Part shown: positions 1 to 9,407 of the stretch, piece by piece
How positions within the stretch are numbered: the stretch's first letter is position 1
Layout of the letters: each line of letters opens with the position of its first letter
DNA from: Pseudomonadota bacterium
GTDB taxonomy: Bacteria > Pseudomonadota > Alphaproteobacteria > Sphingomonadales > Sphingomonadaceae
DNA: 64,000 bases
Direction: 5' to 3'
Assembly (NCBI GenBank): GCA_023458055.1
Contig: JAEXAW010000078.1
Location: forward strand, 1-64,000
Translations under genes and position numbers: made by a program
The notes under the pieces: generated by a model
The model's database searches: none
What the model was told of the DNA's origin: nothing
What the model saw: the letters and a program-made list of their open reading frames with translations, nothing else

Positions 1-440
1 CCGGCGTGTGGCGCGCCGACGGGGCGACGACGCGCGCCCCCGGCGGCGCGGGTCAGGGTGGCAGGCGCGATCACCCGATAGGTCGGCTCCGTACGCGGCC
101 CCAGCGTATCGGCAGGCACATAGCCGACATAATGATCGTGCAGACTATAACCCCATGCCCAGCCGCCGGTCACGTCAAGCAGTGCAAAGCCTTCGCCAAA
201 CAGCAGTTCGCTGATCATCTCGGAGTCGGCATCGGGCTTTACGCGAACCGGGGTGCGCGCGACGACGCAATCGCGCGGCAATGCGGCCGCATAATGCGGC
301 GCAAAATGGCGGCTGGCGAGCTCGACGTCGGCGAGATCGGGGCGGATCGCATCGACGCGCGGATCAAAGCTGTGCGAACGGCCTTCGAGCCGGAAGCGTT
401 CCGATTCGGTGCCGGTCACCGGGCGGCTCGGCTTCCCCAT
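1..440 (-). CDS. NlpC/P60-type cell wall peptidase, N-terminal part (partial)
   Basis: The leftward reading frame is open from an ATG at 440 to the window edge, so only about 146 residues are visible and the C-terminus is missing. A purine-rich ribosome site (AAAGGGGG) sits 7-8 bases before the ATG. The visible part has a segment with the look of a bacterial SH3 domain (VARTPVRVKPDADSEMISEL, then GEGFALLDVTGGWAWGYSL and YVGYVPADTL), the arrangement found before NlpC/P60 domains in gamma-D-glutamyl-diamino acid peptidases. The catalytic Cys-His domain lies outside the window, so the assignment rests on the SH3-like part and on the M17 aminopeptidase just upstream in the same direction, a pairing I recall from sphingomonads. 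Confidence 0.6.
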   Translation of the reverse strand, partial: MGKPSRPVTGTESERFRLEGRSHSFDPRVDAIRPDLADVELASRHFAPHYAAALPRDCVVARTPVRVKPDADSEMISELLFGEGFALLDVTGGWAWGYSLHDHYVGYVPADTLGPRTEPTYRVIAPATLTRAAGGARRRPVGAPHA

Positions 441-578
441 CCGGACGCCCCCTTTTGTCTGCGTTTTAATATCGTTCAAATTCCGTTCCGTTTCCGTGAC
501 CTGCCCCGCATATCATCCCCCGCCCATAAACCAATGCGCCTTAGCGTAAGGTTACCATCGCGGGCAAGTGTTCGCACA

Positions 579-1973
579 TCAGCGGTTGGGGTAACGCTCC
601 TTGAGGAAGCTCCAGGCTGCGCGCATCCCCAGCGCATCGCCGCCTTTGGGCCGTCCGGGCTTTGCCGCCGGACGCCAGGCAAAGGTATCGAAATGCATCC
701 ATGCGACACCGTCGGCGATGAAGCGCTTGAGGAACAAAGCCGCCGTAATCGCCCCGGCAAAGCCGCCTGCCGGGCTATTGTCGAGATCGGCGATGTCGGT
801 CTTGAGCATTTCGTCATAACCCGCCCAGAGCGGCATATGCCACACCGGGTCATCGACGCCGTGCCCCGCCTGCATCATCGCTTCGCCATGCCCTTCGCTA
901 TTGGCAAAGACCGGTGGCAAATCGGGGCCGAGCGCCACCCGCGCCGCGCCGGTGAGCGTTGCAAAATCAATCACCAGTTCGGGTTTTTCCTCGCACGCTT
1001 TTGCCAGACAGTCGCCCAGTACGAGGCGTCCTTCGGCGTCGGTGTTGTTGACTTCTACGGTGAGGCCCTTGCGGCTGGTGAGCACATCGCCGGGACGCAT
1101 CGCATCGCCCGAGATGCTGTTTTCCACCGCACCGATGAGAAGGTGCAGGCGCACCGGCAGCTTCTGGCTCATGATGATATGGGCCAGCCCCAGCACATGC
1201 GCCGCGCCGCCCATATCCTTTTTCATCAGCGCCATACCGGCAGCGGGTTTGATATCGAGCCCGCCGCTGTCAAAACATACGCCCTTGCCGACCAGCGCGA
1301 GGTGCGGATGTTTGGGATTTCCCCAATGGAGTTCGATGAGGCGGGGAGCGCGGTGCTTGTCCGCAGCCTTCCCCACCGCATGGATCATCGGATAGCCTTC
1401 GCTAAGCGCATCGCCTTTGGTGATGTGGATTTTGGCATCATGGGTTTTGGCGAGCTTTTCGGCGGCATGCTGGAGGTCTGCGGGTCCCATGTCCGAAGCA
1501 GGCGTGTTGACGAGGTCGCGGACCAGCGCAGTTGCTTCTGCCGCCGCCACCGCTTCGGCAATCCGCCCAGGTTCGCCGGTCAAGAGGATGCGCGGGCCAA
1601 CTGGCGTTTCTTCTTTCTTATACCGCGTGAATTTATAATGGCCCAGCATCCAGCCGAGGATGGCGGGGCCGGGTTCCTGACCCTCAAGCCGATAGGTTCC
1701 GGCGGGGAGGGACTCGGCAAGCCGCGCGAGGCACCAGCTGGATAGCTGCGCGACATTGGCGACCGCGCTCACGACCGCCCAATCCTCGTCCGTTTCGCCC
1801 GGGATGATCGCCTTTTCAAAACCCGACGCCTGATATTTCTGCGCCTCAAGGCTCGCACGCACGCGCGCCGGTTGCGCTTTCAACCAGCCTTCATAGCTGG
1901 CCTTGTCAACAAGATGGATCGCGCGGGCGGGTTGGCCCTTGTCGGGCACGATGAGTTTGGAAAAGTCGGTCAT
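579..1973 (-). CDS. Leucyl aminopeptidase family protein (peptidase M17)
   Basis: 464 residues, the usual length for M17 cytosolic aminopeptidases, which release N-terminal residues using two divalent metal ions. The family signature NTDAEGRL is at residues 310-317. The metal and substrate residues are visible in LVGKGVCFDSGGLDIKP (Lys230, Asp235) and KKDMGG (Asp253). The first ~130 residues are the variable N-terminal domain. It is read leftward, 138 bases before the NlpC/P60-type gene, and the two may act together on peptides from cell wall turnover (inference). The long opposite-strand frame over this gene is a shadow. The start ATG at 1973 has only a weak ribosome site. Confidence 0.9.
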   Translation of the reverse strand: MTDFSKLIVPDKGQPARAIHLVDKASYEGWLKAQPARVRASLEAQKYQASGFEKAIIPGETDEDWAVVSAVANVAQLSSWCLARLAESLPAGTYRLEGQEPGPAILGWMLGHYKFTRYKKEETPVGPRILLTGEPGRIAEAVAAAEATALVRDLVNTPASDMGPADLQHAAEKLAKTHDAKIHITKGDALSEGYPMIHAVGKAADKHRAPRLIELHWGNPKHPHLALVGKGVCFDSGGLDIKPAAGMALMKKDMGGAAHVLGLAHIIMSQKLPVRLHLLIGAVENSISGDAMRPGDVLTSRKGLTVEVNNTDAEGRLVLGDCLAKACEEKPELVIDFATLTGAARVALGPDLPPVFANSEGHGEAMMQAGHGVDDPVWHMPLWAGYDEMLKTDIADLDNSPAGGFAGAITAALFLKRFIADGVAWMHFDTFAWRPAAKPGRPKGGDALGMRAAWSFLKERYPNR

Positions 1974-2122
1974 AGGGTGAGGCGGTAGCAGGTCTCACGG
2001 GGCGTCGGCAAGCCGTTGGCCTGTTGCGACCAAAGCTGCGCCATCTAAACGAATCGCTGAGAGACAGTTCTTCTGTCGCGGGTTAATTTTTTTCTCGGAG
2101 CCAAGTTTGAGGAGCTATCACC

Positions 2123-3190
2123 ATGAGTTTGCAATCCATTGGGTCAACGATGTTGAACGTGGCTTCGTCGGCTTCGCGTAGCGCGCTTGGCGGCTCCACT
2201 GGGCCGTTGCACAGCACTGTCAAGGTTGCGGGTGTGGTCGGGGAAGCGGCGCGCAATCTGGCGGGATCTGCTTCGCGAGCCGGAACTCCAGTCGATCAGG
2301 CACTGGCGGCGGTAAAGGGAGCAGCTACGCCCGTGGCTCTCGGCACCGCGTTGCGTGCGCTGGATACGGTTGCGGGCGGACGCGAAAAGATCGCCGGACT
2401 AATGCGTAATGACAATCGCGATGGCCGGGTAAGTGATCGCCGTGATGATATTCGTAACTCGGGCCGCGACACTATCCGCCCCGGCAAAGGCGATGGCCCG
2501 GCGCTACCCGGAAAGGTGGTAGAAGGCAAGGATATGCCCGGCTATCCCACGCCTCCCGCCGCTCCCAAAAATGGAGATGGCTCTAAAGTCCACGGATCGG
2601 ATAAAGCGGGTATCAAGGATCATCTGGTCGAGGATCTTTGCTATCGCATGGCCGATGCCGCCGATGCGATGGGACTTGATAATGCGGCGCGTAACCTGCG
2701 CCACTATCTCGGCAATTCGGGCGAGCCGCTCTATATTGACCCGAACAAGCTCATTAACGATGTGCCCGGCCTCAAACAACAGGTCGACCAGAGCTACAAG
2801 ACTCAAGTTGAGGATGTCGCCAAGGCCAAGATCGCCGCCGACTATAATGGCAAGCCGATGCAATTTACCATCACCACGCCGTGGAACGGTGCTTATGCGA
2901 CGCAGGGAGCATCGAAGGATTGGTTTTTCGCAACCGGCGGTTTCAGCTACGCCCATACCGCAACCGTGACGGTTAAACCGGGCAAGAATGGTGAGGCCGA
3001 AGTCAGCATCCAGTCTAACGTCCACACTTTTGACCGCTATAATTGGGACAAAGGCAAATCGGTGGATATCGGGCCGATCCACATCGAGGATAAGGCCATG
3101 GGCCGGTTGCATGAAGTAGGACTGGCGCAGGAATTTGAACTACGCGGGTCCGGCAAGGGACCGTCCAGCAATTTCACCATGAAACCGTGA
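2123..3190 (+). CDS. Protein of unknown function, 355 aa
   Basis: I do not recognise a family. The start ATG has a good ribosome site (GGAG, about 8 bases upstream). The first ~95 residues are rich in Ala, Ser and Gly and contain no convincing signal peptide. Residues ~95-115 are charged and hold a calcium-loop-like stretch (DNRDGRVSDRRDD). A Pro/Gly/Lys-rich linker follows to about residue 155. The C-terminal ~190 residues look folded, with aromatic, alternating sequence typical of beta structure (FTITTPWNGAYA, ATVTVKPGKNGEAEVSIQS). It is followed 38 bases later by a small lipoprotein gene on the same strand. Codon use looks like that of the neighbours. Confidence 0.75.
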   Translation: MSLQSIGSTMLNVASSASRSALGGSTGPLHSTVKVAGVVGEAARNLAGSASRAGTPVDQALAAVKGAATPVALGTALRALDTVAGGREKIAGLMRNDNRDGRVSDRRDDIRNSGRDTIRPGKGDGPALPGKVVEGKDMPGYPTPPAAPKNGDGSKVHGSDKAGIKDHLVEDLCYRMADAADAMGLDNAARNLRHYLGNSGEPLYIDPNKLINDVPGLKQQVDQSYKTQVEDVAKAKIAADYNGKPMQFTITTPWNGAYATQGASKDWFFATGGFSYAHTATVTVKPGKNGEAEVSIQSNVHTFDRYNWDKGKSVDIGPIHIEDKAMGRLHEVGLAQEFELRGSGKGPSSNFTMKP

Positions 3191-3228
3191 CTTGCGTGGA
3201 TTGCATGACACGTTAGACTCCTACCCTG

Positions 3229-3681
3229 ATGGACAAACCCCAAGCCCGCCCGCCTCTTGTGACGACGGTCCTTTTGGCCGTGCTGTTGACCCCGGCGATC
3301 ACCGCCTGTCAGGGTGCGGCGGATCGTGCAGGGGCGAACGGTCCGCAGCAGGAGTCCGTAATGCAATTCACCCCCCCTGCCAGCGCAACGCGAATCGAAC
3401 GGTACAATGAAACCGGCATTGACGCGCTGATGCTCCTCGCATTTGAAGCGCCTGCCCCGGATGCGGTGGCGTTCGCCGACAATCTTATTCCCGGAGGCGT
3501 GAGGGCCGGGCAGGATCCAGGCAACGCCTATCTCGGCGCAGGCAAGCCTTGGTGGTTCAGCACTTTTCCGGAAGGTGCAAGCGGTGGGAGTGCGGAGGCA
3601 TCAGGCGTCACGACGCAAGTTGTATTGGGTCCGGAAGCGGATGGGAAACGCAAGGTTTGGGCTTCGCGCTTCACCCGCTAA
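3229..3681 (+). CDS. Small predicted lipoprotein of unknown function
   Basis: 150 residues. The N-terminus has a hydrophobic stretch (LVTTVLLAVLLTPA) that ends in a lipobox, ITAC, with the lipidated Cys at about residue 27, so it is probably exported and anchored in the outer or inner membrane. The mature part is rich in Gly, Ala and Pro and I recognise no domain. It follows the unknown 355-residue gene at 2123 and converges on the monooxygenase gene. The ribosome site before the ATG is weak, so the start is uncertain. Confidence 0.6.
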   Translation: MDKPQARPPLVTTVLLAVLLTPAITACQGAADRAGANGPQQESVMQFTPPASATRIERYNETGIDALMLLAFEAPAPDAVAFADNLIPGGVRAGQDPGNAYLGAGKPWWFSTFPEGASGGSAEASGVTTQVVLGPEADGKRKVWASRFTR

Positions 3682-3702
3682 CCCGGGATTTCGATCCCGA
3701 CC

Positions 3703-5253
3703 TCACACAAACTCAATCACCCCGTCATCCACCGGCTTGTAGCGCAGGATGATGCGGTCTTTGATATAATTCTGGTTGAGCTTCCACGGCTTTTTCGCGC
3801 CCTGTTTGGGAAGATAGGAAATGGCGCGGGTGACATAGCCGGAGGAAAAATCTAGCATCGGTTCTTCGCCAATATCCTCGCCCGGCTTGATCGTTGGCGT
3901 TGCAACGCGCGCACCTTTGGCGTCCATGGTGTTGAGGAGGCGGCAGATATATTCCGAGGTCAAATCCGCCTTCAGCGTCCAGCTCGCATTGGTATAGCCA
4001 AAGGTGATTGCGAAATTGGGGACGGCCGAAAACATCACGCCCTTATAATTATAGGTGCGGGCAAAATCGATGCGCTCGCCATCCTTGTAGATCGCCGCGC
4101 CGCCCGCGACCTGAAGCTTCAGCCCCGTGGCGGTGACGATCACGTCGGCGTCAATATGCTCGCCATTTTCAAGCAGGATGCCGGTCTGGTCGAACCGGTC
4201 GATATGGCCGGTCACCACGCTGGCCTTGCCCTCGCGGATGGCGGCAAACATATCGGCGTCGGGCACCGCGCAGATACGCTGGTCCCACGGATTATAGCTT
4301 GGGGTGAAATGTTTGAGGTCGGATGCGCCCTCCAGCTGCTTTTCCGCTTCGCCGATGATGCGCTTTTTGACAATCTCCGGCTTTTTGCGCGCGAGGTTGA
4401 ACAGCGCCATATGCACCAGCAACTTGCGCCAGCGCGTGAGATTATAGGCAAGTTGGGCGGGCAGCACCGCACTGGTCGCCAGCGCCAGCCGGTCCTCGCC
4501 CGGCACATTGGCCATATAGGTGGGCGAGCGTTGCAGCATGGTGACGTGGGCCGCACGCTTGGCCATTTCCGGGACCACCGTGACCGCCGTCGCGCCGGAG
4601 CCGATCACCACGACCTTCTTGCCTGCATAGTCGAAATTTTCCGGCCAGAATTGCGGGTGGATGATCGTGCCGCCGAAGGTCTCGCTGTCCTTGAACTCCG
4701 CTTCCAAGCCTTCGTCATAGCTATAATAGCCCGAGCACATGAAGAGGAAGTTGCAGCGCAATTGCCGTTCGCCATCCTCGGTCGCGCAGGTAACAGTCCA
4801 TTCGCTGTCCGCGCTTGACCAGTCGGCGCGGACCATCTTGTGGCCGAAGCGGATAGACTCTCGTACGCCATATTCGTCCGCCGTGTCATTGACATATTTG
4901 AGGATGGAGGGGCCGTCCGCGATGGATTTCTGCTCGGTCCAGGGTTTGAAATTATAGCCCAGCGTGTACATGTCGCTGTCCGAGCGGATGCCGGGATAGC
5001 GGAACAAATCCCACGTGCCGCCAATCGCTTCGCGCCCTTCGATGATGGCAAAGCTTTTGTCCGGACAATGTTTGCCGAGATGCACCGCCGCGCCAATCCC
5101 GGAGAGGCCAGCGCCGACAATCAGAACATCGGCATAGGGAATGGCGGAGGATGTCGCTGTAGCTTTTTTGGAAGCAGGTTTAGCCGCTTTGACAGACGAC
5201 GACTTGCGGGTACGCGGCTTTTTGTCAGCGGTCGTGGGACGGGCAGTGGCCAT
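3703..5253 (-). CDS. Flavin-containing monooxygenase, Baeyer-Villiger type
   Basis: 516 residues. It should use FAD, NADPH and O2 to oxidise ketones or related substrates. The FAD-binding Rossmann motif GAGLSG is at residues 47-52 and the NADPH motif GSGATA at 218-223. Between them, at 193-204, is the Baeyer-Villiger fingerprint FGGTIIHPQFWP (FxGxxxHxxxWP). The first ~40 residues are a Lys/Ala/Thr-rich extension not needed for the fold. The start is supported by AGGAG 8 bases upstream. It is transcribed alone, convergent with the lipoprotein gene and divergent from the gene at 5360. The substrate cannot be told from sequence. Confidence 0.9.
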   Translation of the reverse strand: MATARPTTADKKPRTRKSSSVKAAKPASKKATATSSAIPYADVLIVGAGLSGIGAAVHLGKHCPDKSFAIIEGREAIGGTWDLFRYPGIRSDSDMYTLGYNFKPWTEQKSIADGPSILKYVNDTADEYGVRESIRFGHKMVRADWSSADSEWTVTCATEDGERQLRCNFLFMCSGYYSYDEGLEAEFKDSETFGGTIIHPQFWPENFDYAGKKVVVIGSGATAVTVVPEMAKRAAHVTMLQRSPTYMANVPGEDRLALATSAVLPAQLAYNLTRWRKLLVHMALFNLARKKPEIVKKRIIGEAEKQLEGASDLKHFTPSYNPWDQRICAVPDADMFAAIREGKASVVTGHIDRFDQTGILLENGEHIDADVIVTATGLKLQVAGGAAIYKDGERIDFARTYNYKGVMFSAVPNFAITFGYTNASWTLKADLTSEYICRLLNTMDAKGARVATPTIKPGEDIGEEPMLDFSSGYVTRAISYLPKQGAKKPWKLNQNYIKDRIILRYKPVDDGVIEFV

Positions 5254-5359
5254 AGAAAATCTCCTGATCGCCGAGCCTACTTACAAAGTTGTCAATTGCA
5301 ACTGATTTCATTTAATCGGTAAGAATTGGTGAGTGACATACTTAGGGAAGGAACAGTTC

Positions 5360-6070
5360 ATGCTGCGTGCGATTATCGAAGGTGGTTATTATGACAGAAA
5401 TGATGTGATGCAATGGGAAGCAAAGCGTATGGCGATTGCTCGCCGAAAGTTTGGGCTGGCATCCTCTCATGCACCATTGGAAGATCAGCGGTTTGAACTG
5501 GCCGCGCACAAGATCGCATTGGGGCATGCTAAGGTAAGGAAAATTTTGGGACGTGGTCCCTGGTTGTCAAAGAAAATCACCCGGCTCACGACCAGTTTAT
5601 CAGGTAAGTTTCGTCGTTTCAGTGTTTGTGAGATCGAAATCAGTGGAGGCTCCGCTCAGCATTTTGCGGAATGGTTTAAAAGTCGGAACGACTTGAATGA
5701 CGAGGCAGCAATGCTTCTTGCGTGCCCAGACCACTACATCATAACCCGCGATGTCCACGGCAAGCAGTTGGTTGTTGAAACAACAGGCGGATCACCGTTG
5801 CCGGGCGAATTCACTATAGATTATGACGATATTAGCGGTTTGAAAACGCCGCCAAATCAAGACTACCCTTTCCAAATTTCTGGCGTTGCGCGATTAGCGG
5901 ACGGGCTAGTTATTGGCGGCGTTCGTCATCAATTTCGACAAGAAGGGGAAGGCTTTCGCGCGCTCTTGACAGTAGAATTTCCCCGAGCGGTTCCACACTA
6001 TATGATCAAACAACATTGCTGGCACCTCGCAGTTGAATTTTCGAACTGGATCGAGGCAGCGGCGCAGTGA
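5360..6070 (+). CDS. Protein of unknown function, lower-GC gene
   Basis: 236 residues from the ATG at 5360, chosen because AAGGAA lies 6 bases before it; an in-frame GTG at 5333 lacks a ribosome site. No signal peptide or membrane segment is visible. The first ~85 residues are basic and helical-looking (KRMAIARRKFGLA, KVRKILGRGPWLSKKITRL) and the rest is mixed alpha/beta. I do not recognise a family. Base composition is lower in GC than in the flanking genes and codons such as TTA, AAA and ATA are more frequent, which suggests it was acquired from elsewhere (inference). It stands alone between the divergent monooxygenase and the convergent rimO. Confidence 0.7.
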   Translation: MLRAIIEGGYYDRNDVMQWEAKRMAIARRKFGLASSHAPLEDQRFELAAHKIALGHAKVRKILGRGPWLSKKITRLTTSLSGKFRRFSVCEIEISGGSAQHFAEWFKSRNDLNDEAAMLLACPDHYIITRDVHGKQLVVETTGGSPLPGEFTIDYDDISGLKTPPNQDYPFQISGVARLADGLVIGGVRHQFRQEGEGFRALLTVEFPRAVPHYMIKQHCWHLAVEFSNWIEAAAQ

Positions 6071-6107
6071 CGGCTAATTACATCGTGTCATACTTTTGAT
6101 AAGAGCG

Positions 6108-7490
6108 TTACGCAATCACACCATAGAGGTCATGCTCGTCCGCGTCCTCGATTTCGACCTCTACAAAGTCGCCCGGCTTCACCGTGCCGCCTGCTGCCTG
6201 CACGTCGCGCAAATAAACATGGCCGTCGATTTCCGGGGCGTCGGCTTGTGAGCGGCCGGTCGCGCCATATTCGCCATCTTCATCCGGTTCGCCGACCTCG
6301 TCGATGATGACCTTGAGCGTGCGACCGATTTTGGCCTGCAATTTCGCGGCGCTGATCGCGGCGGTTTTTTCCATGATGCGCTGATAACGTTCTTCCTTGA
6401 CCTCTTCGGGCACCGCGCCGTCCAGCGCATTGGCCGCAGCCCCTTCAACCGGCTCAAAACGGAACGCGCCGACGCGGTCCAATTGCGCTTCGTCGAGCCA
6501 GTCGAGCAGATATTGGAAATCCTCCTCGGTCTCCCCGGGAAAGCCCACCACGAAGGAGGAGCGGATGGTGAGGTCAGGACAGATTTGCCGCCACGACTTC
6601 ACGCGTTCCAGCACCTTGGCTTCATTGGCGGGCCGCTTCATGCGCTTCAGCACCGAGGGCGCGGCGTGCTGGAACGGGATGTCGAGATAGGGCGTCAGAT
6701 GCCCTTCGGCCATCAGCGGGATGACCTGATCGACATGCGGGTAGGGATAGACATAATGGAGCCGCACCCAGGGCTGCTCGCCTTCGGGGGTACGCAATTG
6801 GCCAAGCGCGCGGGCGAGGTCGGTCATATGGGTGCGGATGTCCTCACCCTTCCAGTTGCGGGTTTCGTGGCGCACATCGACCCCGTAAGCCGAGGTGTCC
6901 TGTGAGATGACCAGCAATTCCCTGGTGCCCGCCGCGACCAGCTTTTCCGCCTCGCGCAGCACCGCATCGATGCGGCGGCTCACAAGATCACCCCGGATCG
7001 AGGGGATGATGCAGAAGGAACAACGATGGTTGCAGCCTTCCGAAATCTTCAAATAGCTATAATGGCGCGGCGTCAGTTTAAGCCCCGCTTCCGGCACCAG
7101 ATCGACAAACGCGTTGGGCACAGGCGGCGAGGCTTCATGCACCGCGGCGACGGTCGCTTCATAGCTTTGCGCGCCGGTGATCGCGAGCACATCGGGGAAG
7201 CGCGCGCGGATGACATCGGCCTCGCGGCCCATGCAGCCGGTCACGATGACGCGGCCATTTTCGGCAATTGCCTCGCCGATCGCTTCAAGGCTTTCTTCCT
7301 TGGCCGAATCCAGAAAGCCGCAGGTGTTGACCAGCACCACGTCCGCGCCGGCATAATCGGGGGACATTTGATAGCCGTCAGAGCGCAGCTTGGTGAGGAT
7401 GCGTTCAGAATCAACGAGCGCCTTGGGACAGCCGAGGCTCACCGTGCCGACCTTGGGCGGCAGCGGGATTTTGGTAGGTTGCGATGCCAT
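6108..7490 (-). CDS. rimO: Ribosomal protein S12 methylthiotransferase RimO
   Basis: 460 residues. RimO adds a methylthio group to the conserved Asp of ribosomal protein S12 using S-adenosylmethionine and two iron-sulfur clusters. All three parts are present in order: the UPF0004 domain with Cys21, Cys57 and Cys86 (SLGCPK, NTCGF, TGCMG); the radical SAM domain with the CxxxCxxC cluster at Cys153, Cys157 and Cys160 (GCNHRCSFC); and a C-terminal TRAM domain (acidic, ending near the stop). The length and the SLGCPKALVDSE start separate it from MiaB. It is monocistronic and its stop is 37 bases from the convergent gene at 5360. Confidence 0.95.
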   Translation of the reverse strand: MASQPTKIPLPPKVGTVSLGCPKALVDSERILTKLRSDGYQMSPDYAGADVVLVNTCGFLDSAKEESLEAIGEAIAENGRVIVTGCMGREADVIRARFPDVLAITGAQSYEATVAAVHEASPPVPNAFVDLVPEAGLKLTPRHYSYLKISEGCNHRCSFCIIPSIRGDLVSRRIDAVLREAEKLVAAGTRELLVISQDTSAYGVDVRHETRNWKGEDIRTHMTDLARALGQLRTPEGEQPWVRLHYVYPYPHVDQVIPLMAEGHLTPYLDIPFQHAAPSVLKRMKRPANEAKVLERVKSWRQICPDLTIRSSFVVGFPGETEEDFQYLLDWLDEAQLDRVGAFRFEPVEGAAANALDGAVPEEVKEERYQRIMEKTAAISAAKLQAKIGRTLKVIIDEVGEPDEDGEYGATGRSQADAPEIDGHVYLRDVQAAGGTVKPGDFVEVEIEDADEHDLYGVIA

Positions 7491-7619
7491 GATGGCGGCG
7501 GCCTATACGCGGAAAAATAGCGAGAGTCACGCGCGGGAAATGACCGCGGGAAATGACAAGGCTTGGCCTCCGCCTGCAACAGCGATAATCTGCGTGCCAG
7601 AAAATCGGGGAGGCCATAT

Positions 7620-8024
7620 ATGTGGAACATCAATCTATTGGCGGTCGTGCTGGCAGCGGCATCGGCCTTTCTAGTCGGCGGGCTATGGTATGGGCCGCTG
7701 TTTCTCAAAATATGGCAGCGCGAAAGCGGGGTCGATGACGCGGCGATCAAAAAGCGCCACCCGGCCAAAGTGTTCGGCCTTGCCTTTCTTCTCAACCTGT
7801 TCGCGGCCTATTTCATGGGGCATGTGCTCGCGACCTATGGCAATCCCGCCTTGTCAGTTGATGTCATGATCGCGCTGGGCCTGGCGCTCGCCTTTGTCGT
7901 CACCGCGTTCGGGATCAATTATCTGTTTGCCGGAAAATCGTTCAAATTATTCCTGATCGACGCCGGCTATTTTGTCGTGACCTACAGCCTGATGGGCGTG
8001 ATCTTCGGGCTGTTTACGGGATAA
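7620..8024 (+). CDS. DUF1761 family small membrane protein
   Basis: 134 residues from the ATG at 7620, which has GGGGAGG 7-8 bases upstream; the frame extends further upstream but without a ribosome site. Four hydrophobic segments are visible, at about residues 5-27, 50-72, 78-98 and 107-130. The N-terminal pattern NLLAVVLAAASAFLVGGLWYGPLF matches DUF1761, a family of four-helix bacterial membrane proteins without assigned function. It converges on the SLC13-type permease gene, with 19 bases between the stops. Confidence 0.75.
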   Translation: MWNINLLAVVLAAASAFLVGGLWYGPLFLKIWQRESGVDDAAIKKRHPAKVFGLAFLLNLFAAYFMGHVLATYGNPALSVDVMIALGLALAFVVTAFGINYLFAGKSFKLFLIDAGYFVVTYSLMGVIFGLFTG

Positions 8025-8043
8025 TTTGCTCGCTGCGCCCTGA

Positions 8044-9363
8044 TCAGAACGGAAAGAAGAGGGGGATAACCGCCACCGCTGCCACCCAGGTGATGAGGTT
8101 GAGCGGCAAGCCGACGCGGACGAAATCCATATAATTATAGCCGCCCATCTGGAATACGAGGACGTTGGTCTGATAGCCGAAGGGCGTTGCAAAAGCGGCG
8201 CTTGCGGCGACCATCACCGCGACGATGAAGGGGCGGGGGCTGACCCCCAGCGCTTCGGCGAGCGCGACCGCGACCGGCGTCACCAGCACCGCAACCGTTG
8301 CGTTGGACAGAAGCTCGGTCAGGAACAAGACCGCGCCATAAAGCAGTGCGAGCGCAAGCAGCGGGTGGAGATCGTCGAGCGATCCGACCAGCGCCATCGT
8401 CATATTTTTGGCGAGACCCGATTCTTCCAACCCGATGCCGAGCACCACCATCCCGGCGATGAGGATAAGAATATCGGGCCGCAGCCCGCCATAAGCTTCG
8501 TCCGCGCTCACCACCTTGAGGATGATGAGCAGCACTGCGCCTGCAAAAGCACAGGCAGCAATCGGCGCGATATTGAACGCGGCGAGCACGATCACGCCAA
8601 TAAAGGTGCCGATCGATGCGACCGCTTTCCAGACCACCAGCGGGCGGTCGCGGGCAAACAGTTCGGGCGATCCGATTTGCGCCGTACCGCCATCATAATC
8701 ATGGATATGGCTCATCGCATCGGCATAGCTTTGCGGTGCCCGCTCATCTTCGGAAAAGCGGATCAGCCTTCCTGAAAAGAAAAAGAGATACAGCCCGCCG
8801 ACAATCGCAACCGCAAGGCCTACGGGTGTTATTTCGAAAATGCCGAAACGCGGCTGCCCGGCAACCACGGCCATGTCGTTGACGAGGAGATTGGTCGATG
8901 TGCCGATAAGGGTGCAGCACCCGCCAAGCACCGCTGCATAGGATAAAGGCATGAGGAAACGCTTGGGCGACAGGTTCATCGCGTTCGCCACATCGCGCAC
9001 GACCGGTGCCGTCAGCACGACAATCGGCGTATTGTTGAGAAAGGCCGACGCGGTCCCGCTTACCCCGACGACGATCCATAGCCCGAACGCGCCGACCCGC
9101 TGGCATAATGCCACGCCTTTGCGGATCGCGGCATCAAGAAGGCCGGACAATTCCATCGCATAGGCGATCACAAAGAGCCCGGCGAGCGCGACGATAGCGG
9201 GGCTGGCAAAGGCAGACTGAAGCTCGACCGGACGCACCACGCCGGTCATCAGCAGCACCGCCGCACCGCACAGCGCGACGACATCCGGGCGCATCTTGTC
9301 ATGGATTAGCGCCGCGATCACCGCGACGAGCACCACCAGCGTGATGATCTGTTCGATTGTCAT
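8044..9363 (-). CDS. SLC13/DASS-type anion permease
   Basis: 439 residues with about 11-12 membrane segments. The two half-repeat motifs of the divalent anion:Na+ symporter and related families are visible: an SNT-like stretch with GGCCTLIGTSTNLLV near residue 150 and a second one in the C-terminal half (FLTELLSNATVAVLVTPVA). No TrkA-C domain is inserted between the halves, unlike many sulfate permeases of this group. A carboxylate or inorganic anion substrate is likely, but it cannot be read from sequence. It is transcribed alone and diverges from the lipoprotein gene at 9408. Confidence 0.8.
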   Translation of the reverse strand: MTIEQIITLVVLVAVIAALIHDKMRPDVVALCGAAVLLMTGVVRPVELQSAFASPAIVALAGLFVIAYAMELSGLLDAAIRKGVALCQRVGAFGLWIVVGVSGTASAFLNNTPIVVLTAPVVRDVANAMNLSPKRFLMPLSYAAVLGGCCTLIGTSTNLLVNDMAVVAGQPRFGIFEITPVGLAVAIVGGLYLFFFSGRLIRFSEDERAPQSYADAMSHIHDYDGGTAQIGSPELFARDRPLVVWKAVASIGTFIGVIVLAAFNIAPIAACAFAGAVLLIILKVVSADEAYGGLRPDILILIAGMVVLGIGLEESGLAKNMTMALVGSLDDLHPLLALALLYGAVLFLTELLSNATVAVLVTPVAVALAEALGVSPRPFIVAVMVAASAAFATPFGYQTNVLVFQMGGYNYMDFVRVGLPLNLITWVAAVAVIPLFFPF

Positions 9364-9407
9364 GATTCCGGGCTCATTGGCGCTAACCTAGCGCGACCCG
9401 TGCGAGG

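Noticed and set aside
6..1745. 579-codon plus-strand frame over the M17 aminopeptidase region
   Set aside because: It is antisense to a gene with complete M17 motifs; the frame is a by-product of GC-rich codon bias and has no ribosome site or family match.
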